Below are positions 32,834-43,559 of a stretch of DNA of 64,000 bases, in pieces. Both the position numbers and the translations under genes were made by a program. Numbering within the stretch: the first letter of the stretch is position 1; each line of letters starts with the position of its first letter. This DNA comes from Arenicola marina (lineage: Eukaryota; Annelida; Polychaeta; Arenicolidae): contig OZ025261.1 of assembly GCA_964019135.1 (NCBI GenBank), forward strand, positions 29,620,029 through 29,684,028, read 5' to 3'. The notes under the pieces were generated by a model. It made no database searches and was not told the DNA's origin. It worked only from the letters and a program-made list of their open reading frames with translations.

Positions 32834-34520
32834 GACAACGTGACAAGGAGGCCCCTATGATCTTGGCCTGCGGGTTGACCAGCCTGACTCAACTGGTAGC
32901 GGAGTACGCCCTGCTCCTGGTAGTGGAAGGAGGCCCCTATGATCTTGGCCTGCGGGTTGACCGGCCTGACTCACGGGGTAGCGGAGTAAGGCCTGCTCCT
33001 GGTAGCGGAAGGAGGCCCCTATGATCTTGGCCTGCGGGTTGGCCAGCCTGACTCACCTGGTAGCGGAGTACGCCCTGCTCCTGGTAGTGGAAGGAGGCCC
33101 CTATGATCTTGGCCTGCGGGTTGACCGGCCTGACTCACGTGGTAGCGGAGTAAGGCCTGCTCCTGGTAGCGGAAGGAGGCCCCTATGATCTTGGCCTGCG
33201 GGTTGGCCGGCCTGACTCACCTGGTAGCGGAGTACGGCCTGCTCCTGGTAGTGGAAGGAGGCCCCTATGATCTTGGCCTGCGGGTTGGCCGGCCTGACTC
33301 ACCTGGTAGCGGAGTAAGGCCTGCTCCTGGTAGCGGAAGGAGGCCCCTATGATCTTGGCCTGCGGGTTGACCGGCCTGACTCACGTGGTAGCGGAGTAAG
33401 GCCTGCTCCTGGTAGCGGAAGGAGGCCCCTATGATCTTGGCCTGCGGGTTGGCCGGCCTGACTCACCTGGTAGCGGAGTAAGGCCTGCTCCTGGTAGTGG
33501 AAGGAGGCCCCTATGATCTTGGCCTGCGGGTTGACCAGCCTGACTCAACTGGTAGCGGAGTAAGGCCTGCTCCTGGTAGCGGAAGGAGGCCCCTATGATC
33601 TTGGCCTGCGGGTTGACCGGCCTGACTCACGTGGTAGCGGAGTAAGGCCTGCTCCTGGTAGCGGAAGGAGGCCCCTATGATCTTGGCCTGCGGGTTGGCC
33701 GGCCTGACTCACCTGGTAGCGGAGTACGGCCTGCTCCTGGTAGCAGAAAGAGGCCCCTATGATCTTGGCCTGCGGGTTGGCCGGCCTGATTCACCTGGTA
33801 GCGGAGTAAGGCCTGCTCCTGGTAGCGGAAGGAGGCCCCTATGATCTTGGCCTGCGGGTTGGCCGGCCTGACTCACCTGGTAGCGGAGTACGGCCTGCTC
33901 CTGGTAGCAGAAAGACGCCCCTATGATCTTGGCCTGCGGGTTGGCCGGCCTGATTCACCTGGTAGCGGAGTACGGCCTGCTCCTGGTAGCAGAAAGAGGC
34001 CCCTATGATCTTGGCCTGCGGGTTGGCCGGCCTGACTCATTTGGTAGCGGAGTACGGCCTGCTCCTGGTAGTGGAAGGAGGCCCCTATGATCTTGGCCTG
34101 CGGGTTGGCCGGCCTGACTCACCTGGTAGCGGAGTACGGCCTGCTCCTGGTAGCGGAAGGAGGCCCCTATGATCTTGGCCTGCGGGTTGGCCAGCCTGAC
34201 TCACCTGGTAGCGGAGTAGGGCCTGCTCCTGGTATCAGAAAGAGGCCCCTATCATCTTGGCCTGCGGGTTGGCCGGCCTGACTCACCTGGTAGCGGAGTA
34301 CGGCCTGCTCCTGGTAGCAGAAAGAGGCCCCAATGATCTTGGCCTGCGGGTTGACCGGCCTGACTCACCTGGTAGCGGAGTACGGCCTGCTCCTGGTAGC
34401 GGAAGGAGGCCCCTATGATCTTGGCCTGCGGGTTGGCCGGCCTGACTCACCTGGTAGCGGAGTACGGCCTGCTCCTTGTAGCAGAAAGAGGCCCCTATGA
34501 TCTTGGCCTGCGAGTTGGCC
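32834..34520 (-). repeat. 82-bp minisatellite made from the 3' end of a Tectonic exon plus its splice donor
   Basis: About 20 copies at exactly 82-bp spacing (starts of GGAGGCCCCTAT at 32847, 32929, 33011, 33093, 33175 and so on). Read on the minus strand each unit is AKIIGASFCYQEQAVLRYQ coding sequence followed by GTGAGTCAGG. That is the last roughly 57 nt of the exon at 34451-34606 plus about 25 nt of its intron. Many units keep CAG|GTGAGT; some have ACGTGAGT or AGTTGAGT. Because 82 is not divisible by three, use of a downstream copy would change frame. Confidence 0.92.
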
Positions 34521-34606
34521 AGCGCCCCGACGTTGGCGTAGATGAACTCGATATGGAGACCCGTGACAACGTTGTTACACTCGCCCGGGACTCCGCTGTC
34601 CTGTAC
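34451..34606 (-). CDS. tctn: Tectonic exon (LHIEFIYANVGALANSQAKI)
   Basis: This exon is 156 nt, exactly 52 codons, phase 0 on both sides. The acceptor is CCTTCCTCACACACAG (AG at 34607-34608) and the donor CTACCAG|GTGAGTC at 34451/34450. The segment CNNVVTGLHIEFIYANVGAL with ANSQAKIIGA matches the conserved late part of Tectonics (the family's ALVIEVKW...NPQAKI region). It follows the GYVATFGN exon, as it does in the family. In this window it is the last recognised exon of the minus-strand gene; the family's final exon or exons were not found further left. Its own 3' end seeds the 82-bp array. Confidence 0.85.
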
Positions 34607-34861
34607 CTGTGTGTGTGAGGAAGGGGGGCGTGGGGGGGGGCGATAACATGTCCGTTCCGTTACCATCAGGTTTATATCCACAGGGGCAATAACAATACGT
34701 ATTCCTCGAACCGGCTGCCGTGCTAAAGGTTAGAACCCCCCTCATTTACATACGGCTCTCCAGTCCCACTTCCGTCTCAGCTAATATAGTGCTAAAGAGA
34801 CCCTATTGAGTAATTTTTAACATTAAATGCTTAAATATATGTCGCATATCACAGGAAACCC

Positions 34862-37800
34862 ACACTTACACTGCTGGGAACCTAGTCCGGTATTTCCACC
34901 CAGTCGCCCACACTTACACTGCTGGGGAAGTCGTCTAGTATTTCCACTCAGTCGCCCACACTTACACTACTGGGGGCGTCGTCGAATATTTCCACCCAGT
35001 CGCCCACACTTACACTGCTGGGGACGTCGTCCAGTATTTCCACCCAGTCGCCCACACTTACACTGCTGGGGACCTAGTCCCGTATTTCCACCCAGTCCCC
35101 ACACTGACACTGCTGGTGACCTGGTCCAGTATTTCCACCCAGTCACCCACACTTACACTGCTGGGGACTAGGCCGGTATTTCCACCCAGTCGCCCACACC
35201 TACACTGCTGGTGACATACTCCCATATTTCCACCCAGTCGCCCACACCTACACTGCTGGTGACCTAGTCCAGTACTTCCACCCAGTCGCCCACACTTACA
35301 CTGCTGGGGACCTAGTCCAGTATGTCCACCCAGTCGCCTACACTTACACTGCTGGGGACGTCGTCTAGTACATTCCACCCAGTCGCCCACACTTACACTG
35401 CTCGGGACCTAGTGCTGCATTTCCACCCACTCGCCCACACTTACACTGCTGTGGACCTAGTCCGGTATTTCCACCCAGTCGCCCATACTTACACTGCTGG
35501 GGCCGTCGTCGAGCATTTCCACCCAGTCGCCCACACTTACACTGCTGGGGACCCACTCCAGTATGTCCACGCAGTCGCCCACACTTACACTGCTGGGGCC
35601 GTCGTCGAGTATTTCCACCCAGTCGCCCACACTTACACTGCTGGGGACGTCATCCAGTATTTCCACCCAGTCGCCCACACCTACACTGCTGGTGACCTAG
35701 TCCAGTATTTCTACCTATAGTTGCCCACACTTACACTGCTGGTGCGTCGTCGAGTATTTCCACCCAGTCGCCCACACTTACACTGCTGGGGACCTAATCC
35801 AGTATTTCCAACCAGTCGCCCACACCTACACTGCTGGTGACCTAGTCCAGTATTTCCACCCAGTCGCCCACACTTACACTGCTGGGGACCTAGTCCAGTA
35901 TTTCCACCCAGTCGCCCACGCCTACACTGCTGGGGACCCACTACAGTATTTCCACCCAGTCGCCCACACTTACACTGCTCTGGACGTCATCCAGTATTTC
36001 CACCCAGTCGCCCACACCTACACTGCTGGTGACCTAGTCCAGTATTTCTACCCAGTCGCCCACACTTACACTGCTGGGGACCTAGTCCAGTATTTCCACC
36101 TATAGTCGCCCACACTTACCATGCTGGGGGTGTCGTCGAGTATTTCCACCCAGTCGCCCACACTTACACTGCTGGGGACGTCATTCAGTATTTCCACCCA
36201 GTCGCCCCCACCTACACTGCTGGTAACCTAGTCCAGTATTTCCACCCTGTCGCCCACACTTGCACTGCTGGGGACCTAGTCCAGTATTTCCACCCAGTCG
36301 CCCACACTTACACTGCTGGGGACCTAATCCAGTATTTCCACCCAGTCGCCCACACCTATACTGCTGGTGACCTAGTCCAGTTTTTCCACCCAGTCGCCAA
36401 CACTTACACTGCTGGGGACCTAGTCCAGTATTTCCACCCAGTCGCCCACACTTACACTGCTACGGGCGTCGTCGAGTATTTCCACCCAGTCGCCCACACT
36501 TACACTGCTGGGGACGTCATTCAGTATTTCCACCCACTCGCCCACACCTACACTGCTGGTGACCTAGTCCAGTATTTCCACCCAGTCGCCCACACTTACA
36601 CTGCAGGGGACCTAGTCCAGTATTTCCACTCAGTCGCCCACACCTACACTGCTGGTGACCTAGTCCAGTTTTTCCACCCAGCCGCCAACACTTACACTGC
36701 TGGGGACCTAGTCCAGTATTTCCACCCAGTTGCCCACACTTACACTGCTACGGGCGTCGTCGAGTATTTCCACCCAGTCGCCCACACTTACACTGCTGGG
36801 GACCTAGTCCAGTATTTCCCCCCAGTCGCCCACACCTATACTGCTGGGGACCTAGTCCAGTTTTTCCACCCAGTCCCCCACGCTTACACTGCTGCGGCCG
36901 TCGTCGAGTATTTCCACCCAGTCGCCCACACTTACACTGCTGGGGACCCACTCCAGTATTTCCACCCAGTCGCCCACACTTACACTACTGGTGACCTAGT
37001 CCCGTATTTCCACCCAGTCGCCCACACCTACACTGCTGGTGACCTAGTCCATTATTTCCACCCAGTCGCCCACACTTACACTGCTGGGGACCTAGTCCAG
37101 TATTTCCACCTATTGTCGCCCACACTTACACTGCTGGGGACCTAGTCTAGTAGTTCCACCCAGTCCCCCACACCTACACTGCTGGTGACCTAGTCCAGTA
37201 CTTCCACCCAGTCGCCCACACTTACACTGCTGGGGACCTAGTCCAGTATTTCCACCCAGTCGCCTACACTTACACTGCTGGGGACGTCGTCTAGTATTTC
37301 CACCCAGTTGCCCACACTTACACTGCTCGGGATCTAGTCCTGCATTTCCACCCACTCGCCCACACTTACACTGCTGTGGACCTAGTCCGGTATTTCCACC
37401 CAGTCGCCCACACTTACACTGCTGGGGACCTAGTCCAGTATTTCCACTTTTAGTCGCCCACACTTACACTGCTGGGGCCGTCGTCGAGTATTTCCACCCA
37501 GTCGCCCACACTTACACTGCTGGGGACGTCATCCAGTATTTCAACCCAGTCGCCCACACCTACACTGCTGGTGACCTAGTCCAGTATTTCTACCCAGTCG
37601 CCCACATTTACCCTGCTGGGGACCTAGTCCAGAATTTCCACCTATAGTTGCCCACACTTACACTGTTGGGGGCGTCGTCGAGTATTTCCACCCAGTCGCC
37701 CACACTTACACTGCTGGGGACGTAATCCATTATTTCCACCCAGTCGCCCACACCTACACTGCTGGTGACCTAGTCCAGTATTTCCACCCAGTCGCCCACA

Positions 37801-38959
37801 CCTACACTGCTGGGGACCCACTCCAGTATTTCCACCCAGTCGCCCACACTTACACTGCTGGGGACCTAGTCCAGTAGTTCCACCTATAGTCGCTCACACT
37901 TAACCTGCTGGGGATGTCGTCGAGTATTTCCACCCAGTCGCCCACACTTACACTGCTGGGGACCTAGTCCAGTATTTCCATCCAGTCCCCACACCTACAC
38001 TGCTGGTGACCTAGTCCAGTAGTTCCACCTATAGTCGCTCACACTTAACCTGCTGGGGATGTCGTCGAGTATTTCCACCCAGTCGCCCACACTTACACTG
38101 CTGGGGACCTAGTCCAGTATTTCCACCCAGTCGCCCACACTTACACTGCTGGGGACTAGGCCAGTATTTCCACCCAGTCGCCCACACTTACACTGCTGGG
38201 GACGTTATTCAGTATTTCCACCCAGTCGCCCACACCTACACTGCTGGTGACCTAGTCCAGTATTTCCACCCAGTCGCCCACACTTACACTGCTGGGGACC
38301 TTGTCCAGTATTTTCACCCAGTCGCCCACACCTACACTGCTGGTGACCTAGTCCAGTTTTTCCACCCAGCCGCCAACACTTACACTGCTGGGGACCTAGT
38401 CCAGTATTTCCACCCAGTTGCCCACACTTACACTGCTACGGGCGTCGTCGAGTATTTCCTCCCAGTCGCCCACACTTACACTGCTGGGGACCTAGTCCAG
38501 TATTTCCCCCCAGTCGCCCACACCTATACAGCTGGGGACCTAGTCCAGTTTTTCCACCCAGTCGCCCACGCTTACACTGCTGCGGGCGTCGTCGAGTATT
38601 TGCACCCAGTCGCCAACACTTACACTGCTGGGGAGCTTGTCCAGTATTTCCACCCAGTCGCCCACACTTACACTGCTGGGGACCTTGTCCAGTATTTCCA
38701 CCCAGTCGCCCACACTTACACTGCTGGGGACCTAATCCAGTATTTCCATCCAGTCACCCACACTTACACTGCTGGTGACCTAGTCCAGTATTTCCACCCA
38801 GTCGCCCACACTTACACTGCTGGGGACCTAGTCCAGTATTTCCACCCAGTCGTCCACACTAACACTGCTGGGGACCTAGTCCAGTATTTCCACCCAGTCG
38901 CCCACACTTACACTGCTGGGGGCGTCGTCGAGTATTTCCACTCAGTCGCCCACACTTAC
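34862..38959 (-). repeat. 48-bp minisatellite made from the 3' end of another Tectonic exon plus its donor
   Basis: About 85 units with a 48-bp core spacing: on the plus strand CACTTACACTGCTGGGGACC, TAGTCCAGTATTTCCA and CCCAGTCGCC. On the minus strand a unit reads VGDWVEILDxxPSS followed by GTAAGTGTGGGCGACT, the end of the exon at 38960-39122 plus its donor. Variants alter the donor (GTAAGT, GTAGGT, GTTAGT). Units of the GACGTCGTC type are open in the exon frame; the commoner CTAGTCC type places TAG in that frame. Some units near 36100, 37090, 37450, 37640 and 38030 are interrupted by TATAGT-type joints. The array fills most of a 4.35-kb intron. Confidence 0.93.
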
Positions 38960-39345
38960 ACTGCTGGGGACGTCGTCCAGTATTTCCACCCAGTCGCCCA
39001 CACTGTCCACGCTCGTGTTGCCGAAGGTGGCCACGTATCCCGGGGGGTTGGGACCCCTCAGGGCGGTCAGGGCGGTCTCACGGATCAAACTGCACACATC
39101 CGATATGTTGTCAAATGACACACTGAAATAAACAGAATAACTTACATGGAAGTTCGAGATGCACAGTAATCAGCAGTTTGATGAGAAGTTACGTGTAAGT
39201 CTGTAAATTGTTGATATCCTTGTACAGACACGGTGAGGAGGGGGGGGAGGGGGGGCTAGTAATTTATCTAAAATGACCATACTTATGGCAAACATTGACC
39301 AAGTTACAACCCTCTGCCCCCTGTTACCTAGCGGTCTCTCCCCTG
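38570..39345. repeat. 776-bp tandem duplication, left unit
   Basis: This block and 39346-40121 are adjacent direct copies offset by 776 bp, both containing minisatellite units, one complete Tectonic exon and the same upstream intron sequence (for example CATGGAAGTTCGAGATGCAC). They differ by scattered substitutions and small indels. The left unit ends at CCCTGTCTT and the repeat restarts at ACACTGCTGGGGG. Confidence 0.9.
38960..39122 (-). CDS. tctn: Tectonic GYVATFGN exon, duplicate copy B2
   Basis: 163 nt between GTTTATTTCAG (AG at 39123-39124) and AGCAGT|GTAAGTG at 38960/38959. It encodes DVCSLIRETALTALRG, then PNPPGYVATFGNTSVDSVGD and WVEILDDVPSS, matching the Tectonic segment with PxYVAPFGN and DWV. 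It starts with one base that completes a Ser codon with the AG left by the exon ending at 40288, and ends in phase 0, matching the exon at 34606. It is nearly identical to B1 (39736-39898), differing for example SVDS/SAES and LDD/LED. Joining B1 to B2 would read TGT GTC ATT TGA and stop, so only one copy can be used at a time. Confidence 0.8.
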
Positions 39346-40121
39346 TCTTACACTGCTGGGGGCGTCGTCGAGTATTTGCACCCAGTCGCCCACACTTACA
39401 CTGCTGGGGACGTCGTCGAGTATTTCCACCCAGTCGCCCACACTTACACTGCTGGGGACGCCGTCCAGTATTTCCACCCAGTCGCCCACACTTACACTGC
39501 TGGGGACCTAATCCAGTATTTCCATCCAGTCACCCACACTTACACTGCTGGTGACCTAGTCCAGTATTTCCACCCGGTCGCCCACACTTACACTGCTGGG
39601 GACCTAGTCCAGTATTTCCACCCAGTCGTCCACACTAACACTGCTGGGGACCTAGTCCAGTATTTCCACCCAGTCGCCCACACTTACACTGCTGGGGGCC
39701 TCGTCGAGTATTTCCACCCAGTCGCCCACACTTACACTGCTGGGGACGTCTTCCAGTATTTCCACCCAGTCGCCCACACTCTCCGCGCTCGTGTTGCCGA
39801 AGGTGGCCACGTATCCCGGGGGGTTGGGACCCCTCAGGGCGGTCAGCGCGGTCTCCCGGATCAAACTGCACACATCCGATATGTTGTCAAATGACACACT
39901 GAAATAAACAGAAAAACTTACATGGAAGTTCGAGATGCACAGTAATCAGCAGTTTGATGAGAAGTTACGTGTAAGTCCTTAAATTGTTATATCCTTGTAC
40001 AGACACGGTGAGTAGGGGGTGGGGGGGGGCTAGTAATTTGTCTAAAATGACCATACTTATGGCAAACATTGACCAAGTTACAACCCTCTGCCCCCTGTTA
40101 CCTAGCGGTCTCTCCCCTGTC
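39346..40121. repeat. 776-bp tandem duplication, right unit
   Basis: Second copy of the exon-containing block described for 38570-39345; its right border is CCCTGTCTCAG, followed by unique intron. Its minisatellite portion (39346-39735) has eight or so 48-bp units. Confidence 0.9.
39736..39898 (-). CDS. tctn: Tectonic GYVATFGN exon, duplicate copy B1
   Basis: 163 nt, with acceptor at 39899-39900 and donor AGCAGT|GTAAGTG at 39736/39735, encoding the same segment as B2 with SAES and LEDVPSS. It is the copy nearer to the upstream exon. One further 48-bp unit downstream stays open in the exon frame and ends at another GTAAGT, so a 16-residue extension (VSVGDWVEILDEAPSS) is possible; the next unit contains TAG. 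Confidence 0.85.
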
Positions 40122-40287
40122 TCAGACAATACCCCCCCCCCCCCAAATCCTTGATAAAAGCAAATTTCGCGTCTAGCGAAGCAAGACCCATCACATTGAT
40201 ATTCAAACGACGTTACATCCCGATAATCAGGGCAGAGAAAACAATCCCAATATGCACCGCAATTATGAAGCATACGGCTTTCCATAC

Positions 40288-40454
40288 CTGATGAGGCAGC
40301 CTGACCTCATGGCGACGCCAGAGGTCACTGAGACGTGATCGGTGTCGTTGACAGCACAGCGTCCATTGGCCTGACTGGTCACCATGGTCAGCCAGTTGTC
40401 CCGGTTACTGTCCAACTCGATGGCCTGGCTGGACAGCAGTACGTCAAGGTCGGT
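40288..40454 (-). CDS. tctn: Tectonic exon (SSQAIELDSNRDNW ... RSGCLI)
   Basis: 167 nt (55 codons plus two bases) encoding TDLDVLLSSQAIELDSNRDN, WLTMVTSQANGRC and VAMRSGCLI. The pattern of a Cys followed by a segment ending in a Gly-Cys pair corresponds to the Tectonic region that ends YTMQSGC in the human protein. The donor is CATCAG|GTATGG at 40288/40287. The acceptor is CAAGAG, preceded by a T-rich run (the start at 40454 is phase 0; 40456 is an alternative). Its AG plus the T of the next exon makes Ser. A SINE lies just upstream. Confidence 0.8.
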
Positions 40455-40479
40455 CTCTTGATTTTTTTAACATAAGACG

Positions 40480-40702
40480 CTTTAATCTCTGTAGATCAAA
40501 CCGTGACAGCGGGAATGAACAAGGCAAGAAGGAGCCACGTCTAAGGAAGCCAGCCCATGGGAGACCACAGGTATGAGGTCTTATACTGCACAAACGTTCT
40601 TGACGTCTGCACAGGCGGGGTTCGAACCAGGGACGCTCTCTTGAGCTGATCTCACCGGTACACTCGACAATACCGGAACACGCTACTAGGCCATGGGGTG
40701 AT
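40480..40702 (-). mobile_element. tRNA-derived SINE in a Tectonic intron
   Basis: On the minus strand the head reads TCACCCCATGGCCTAGTAGC (box A-like) and, about 75 bp on, CTGGTTCGAACCCCGCC (box B). The head matches the unit of the 83-bp array at 53.4-54.2 kb (TCACCCCGTGGCCTAGTGGG), so both come from one SINE family. The 3' border near 40480 is approximate. It is non-coding and transcribed, if at all, by RNA polymerase III. Confidence 0.7.
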
Positions 40703-40966
40703 GTAGGTCAAGAATGCTTACACACAACTGCTGCAGAAATGTGCATACGATCATAGAAAGGTACAGATTATCGAAACACACATGACATAGAAAGGTACAT
40801 ATCAAAGAAACATACATCGAAGAGCTCCATTTTTATGCGAATTCTAAAATGAGCGAAGCGAAAAAGTGCTTGTGTCTATTAATTGAGATGGCCGTGTATC
40901 GTATTATTTGTACCCGGTCGCCACTACGGCTACACAACATGTCGCCTTTAAGGGATACAGAATGAC

Positions 40967-41068
40967 GTCATCAGTCTGGGTCTCCAGCAAGTACCCCGCC
41001 AGGATGGGTTGACCGGTCTGGTAACCAGGGTTACCGCTCCGCTGCAGGGTGTCGTTGGCGTCGGCGTC
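40967..41068 (-). CDS. tctn: Tectonic SGNPGY exon
   Basis: After the acceptor CCTCACCCCCACAG (AG at 41069-41070) the exon reads DADANDTLQRSGNPGYQTGQ then PILAGYLLETQTDD. SGNPGYxxGxPxxAG is the most recognisable block of the Tectonic domain. It begins in phase 0, matching the exon ending at 41676. The 3' end is uncertain: the frame stays open to about 40906 without a strong donor. The position given uses the weak GAC|GTCATT because it keeps phase with the next exon; other phase-0 GT sites lie within the next 60 bp. Confidence 0.8.
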
Positions 41069-41107
41069 CTGTGGGGGTGAGGCACATTTAGAGTTATTAC
41101 GTCGCAC

Positions 41108-41290
41108 ATTTAGGGTCAGTTATGATGTCACACATGTAGGGTGTGTTATGACGTCACACATGTAGGGTGTGTTATGACGTCACACATGTAGGGTGTGTTA
41201 TGACGTCACACATGTAGGGTGTGTTATGACGTCACACATGTAGGGCGAGTTAGGACGCCACACATGCAGGGTGAGTTATGACGTCACACG
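41108..41290. repeat. 26-bp minisatellite with a CRE palindrome in each unit
   Basis: About seven copies of TGACGTCACACATGTAGGGT plus GTGTTA, with slight decay at both ends (TGATGTCA, GGACGCCA). Each good unit carries the full 8-bp CREB/ATF site TGACGTCA. It lies in a short Tectonic intron, about 40 bp upstream of the SGNPGY exon. Confidence 0.9.
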
Positions 41291-41320
41291 GCTACGGCGA
41301 ACAATGAGGGACAAATTGAC

Positions 41321-41490
41321 CAAATCGCTGATACCGAACGAGCGCCATTATAACTGGTTAGTGTTATTTAATAAATAACACTAACCATTTCATTCGTTAA
41401 AATGGCACTAGTTAACATTGCAGGGTGAAAGTATCGTAAAACCTAATAATTGCCTTATATAAAGGGCGCTCGTTCGGTATCAGCGATTTG
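41321..41490. mobile_element. 170-bp MITE with 26-bp terminal inverted repeats
   Basis: The left end (CAAATCGCTGATACCGAACG, continuing AGCGCC) is the exact reverse complement of the right end (GGCGCTCGTTCGGTATCAGC, continuing GATTTG). An inner palindrome GGTTAGTGTTATTTA-ATAAATAACACTAACC sits near 41359-41388. No coding capacity. I could not find a clean target duplication. Confidence 0.88.
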
Positions 41491-41675
41491 TTCACCACTT
41501 AATCTCTCGGGCAACATGAAAATTTCTTCCTTGCCATCACCCTAGATCATAGCTCACGTATTGAGTTCATAGCATGTACCAAGGTCACTTTGAAGGGGGT
41601 ACCGTGAAACAGAAGCACCGCGGTACACACAGGGATGTCAGTGATATTCCTCAAGGACAGCTTTCTGTTACTAAC

Positions 41676-41801
41676 CTGTGTGAATTGCGTCTGGAAAGCT
41701 TGGATCGATGGCAGCATATCCGCCGTCAGCGTCTTGAAGGTGAAGGTCACACCGACGTAATTGATCCCCTCAGTCCCATTGTATTGTATCGTGTACATCA
41801 T
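41676..41801 (-). CDS. tctn: Tectonic exon (MYTIQYNGTEGINYVGVTFT)
   Basis: 126 nt (42 codons) encoding MYTIQYNGTEGINYVGVTFT then FKTLTADMLPSIQAFQTQFTQ, ending at CACACAG|GTTAGT (41676/41675). It corresponds to the Tectonic stretch just before SGNPGY (human VKYSLTYTDAGE region). The preceding exon ends phase 0 at 42284, so this exon should start near 41801. The dinucleotide there is CG, not AG, and no AG occurs on the minus strand until about 41870, beyond an in-frame TGA. The acceptor is therefore non-canonical or mutated. Confidence 0.75.
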
Positions 41802-42283
41802 CGTCCGTCAAGTTATAGCAATACATAGGAACACATATGTTAACCAATCATCATTTGATCAAAGGCGTTCTTGTATGAGACTATTTTCGAATATACGGTG
41901 TAAATCATCAGAAAGACAACTGTAGACAATGTCTCTAATCCGCTTTCAAGAGAAGATATTTTTACTTAAAACTGCATGACGCATTATGAATACTCCATTT
42001 ATGTCCATACTAAGAGTGTCCGCCTGTAAGTAACAGGTATTCTGTAAAATTTGACTTTAATTGGGTTCAAAGGCACTTTCAGTTTGTAACGATATCGTGC
42101 AGTTAAGAAATTTAAATTTAATTTAACACATTTGTTAGTATAGGCTTATGGCGTAATATACATACGTTAATATACATACGTTAAAAATGTAACCATTAAG
42201 ATTCCATATTGCACACTGTCGGGAACCTGCATAATATATTAGAAATAATAAAAGTCAACTTGTGTGCATATGTAAATGCATAC

Positions 42284-42510
42284 CTTAACCACAGTGTTTG
42301 TACAATAACCGACGCCGGTGGCTGGGTCCACCATAGAGGAGGGCGTGGGGAGCGAGTCAGGCGGGAAATCGCACGTGGTGTTCAGACCGAGGCCATCCGA
42401 ACACGTGTGCGGCCCGCGGGGCATGATGGGAAGGGCGTAGCTGCTGTTATACAGGGGAGCAGCGGGTTCCGTCGAAGCGTCCGTTACCACAGGAACCTCC
42501 GTGGTGGCAA
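42284..42510 (-). CDS. tctn: Tectonic exon (GPHTCSDGLGLNTTCDFPP ... GVGYCTNTVVK)
   Basis: 227 nt (two bases plus 75 codons) between GTGTTTTAG (AG at 42511-42512) and GTTAAG|GTATGC (42284/42283). It encodes a Thr/Pro-rich start (TTEVPVVTDASTEPAAP), two N-glycosylation sequons (NSS, NTT), and four Cys by the end (HTC, TTC, GYCTN). This precedes the VKYSLTY-type exon in Tectonics. It needs one base from the previous exon. Confidence 0.8.
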
Positions 42511-42682
42511 CTAAAACACAAGATGGTATTAGCGATCAAGAAACAAGTGGTCAGAATTGTTTTCATTTTGGACCTCAGCTACTCTTTGCGCAGCGCAGTC
42601 AGATATAAGATCACACTTGCGTTTGGGTTATTATAAAAAACAAACAAGCATATGGGTTATACTACAAATCACATCTGCTTTC

Positions 42683-42830
42683 ACAACATTGGCCTTTTAA
42701 TACAAAATCACAACTTCGGCCTTTTAACACAAAATCACAACTTTGGCCTTTTAACACAAAATCACAACTTTGGCCTTTTGACACAGAATCACAACTTTGG
42801 CCTTTTAACACAAAATCACAACTTAGTCAC
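42683..42830. repeat. 27-bp tandem repeat, five copies
   Basis: The unit is GGCCTTTTAACACAAAATCA plus CAACTTT, nearly identical in all copies. It gives a spurious NHNFGLLTQ repeat frame. It is intronic. Confidence 0.88.
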
Positions 42831-42839
42831 AACTCCCGA

Positions 42840-43540
42840 CCTATATCACAGCTCAGATCGAATATTTATACCAACATTACTGACATATTATATCGGTTGT
42901 TCCTCCATGTAAGGGCCAAAAATAGTTTCAGCATAGCTCCCGCATTACTCACGCCTAACATTTACTACAATAAGCCATTTCGTGGACTCTTTCACATGGA
43001 AGAGGGACCACTATAGTACAACTCAATTACTTTATGACGTCACTGAATACTGAATACAAGGGTCTTGAGTAACAAACTCGGTGCCATTCACAGTCGTATC
43101 GAAAGCCTTTGGAGACTGAAAAGAATAAACGTTTCATAGAGCCGTTATAGTACCTATTGAACACTTAACATGTATAGGTAGATACAAAGGATCATTAATG
43201 AATCTTTACCATGGAATCGTCACATTGGTGAAACACGTTCCGGGGTGGGATTTTATGGCATAACGTTTTCTGGTACAATTGATGTCAGATGTCATCTTCG
43301 AAATAAAAAAGTGTATTTAGAGCTTCTGATGTCTGGCCAATAATTTTATGCTAGCCTACGGTTTAGATCAAAATGACCGTTCCATTGGAATGGCTTAGAA
43401 TTTATAAGATAGATACACCCGTCCCGCTCCCTCACTGGAATCAGGATAAAGATATAGTAGTGAATAACATGACTTGCGATTTGTAAAGTCGTCTATTTGT
43501 TGGTCGTATGCCTCCACCCTTCCTTACACACAAGAGAAAA
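42840..43540. other. Intron without recognisable content
   Basis: AT-rich sequence between two Tectonic exons. I see no RNA gene, transposon end or additional exon. Confidence 0.5.
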
Positions 43541-43559
43541 ACATTCGTGGAGATTTTAG

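Noticed and set aside
34827..39118. Open frames with YTAGDLVQYFHPVAHT-type and GDWVEILD-type repeats as repeat proteins
   Set aside because: They are the two strands of the 48-bp minisatellite; only the exon-proximal GDWVEILD copies have real coding context.
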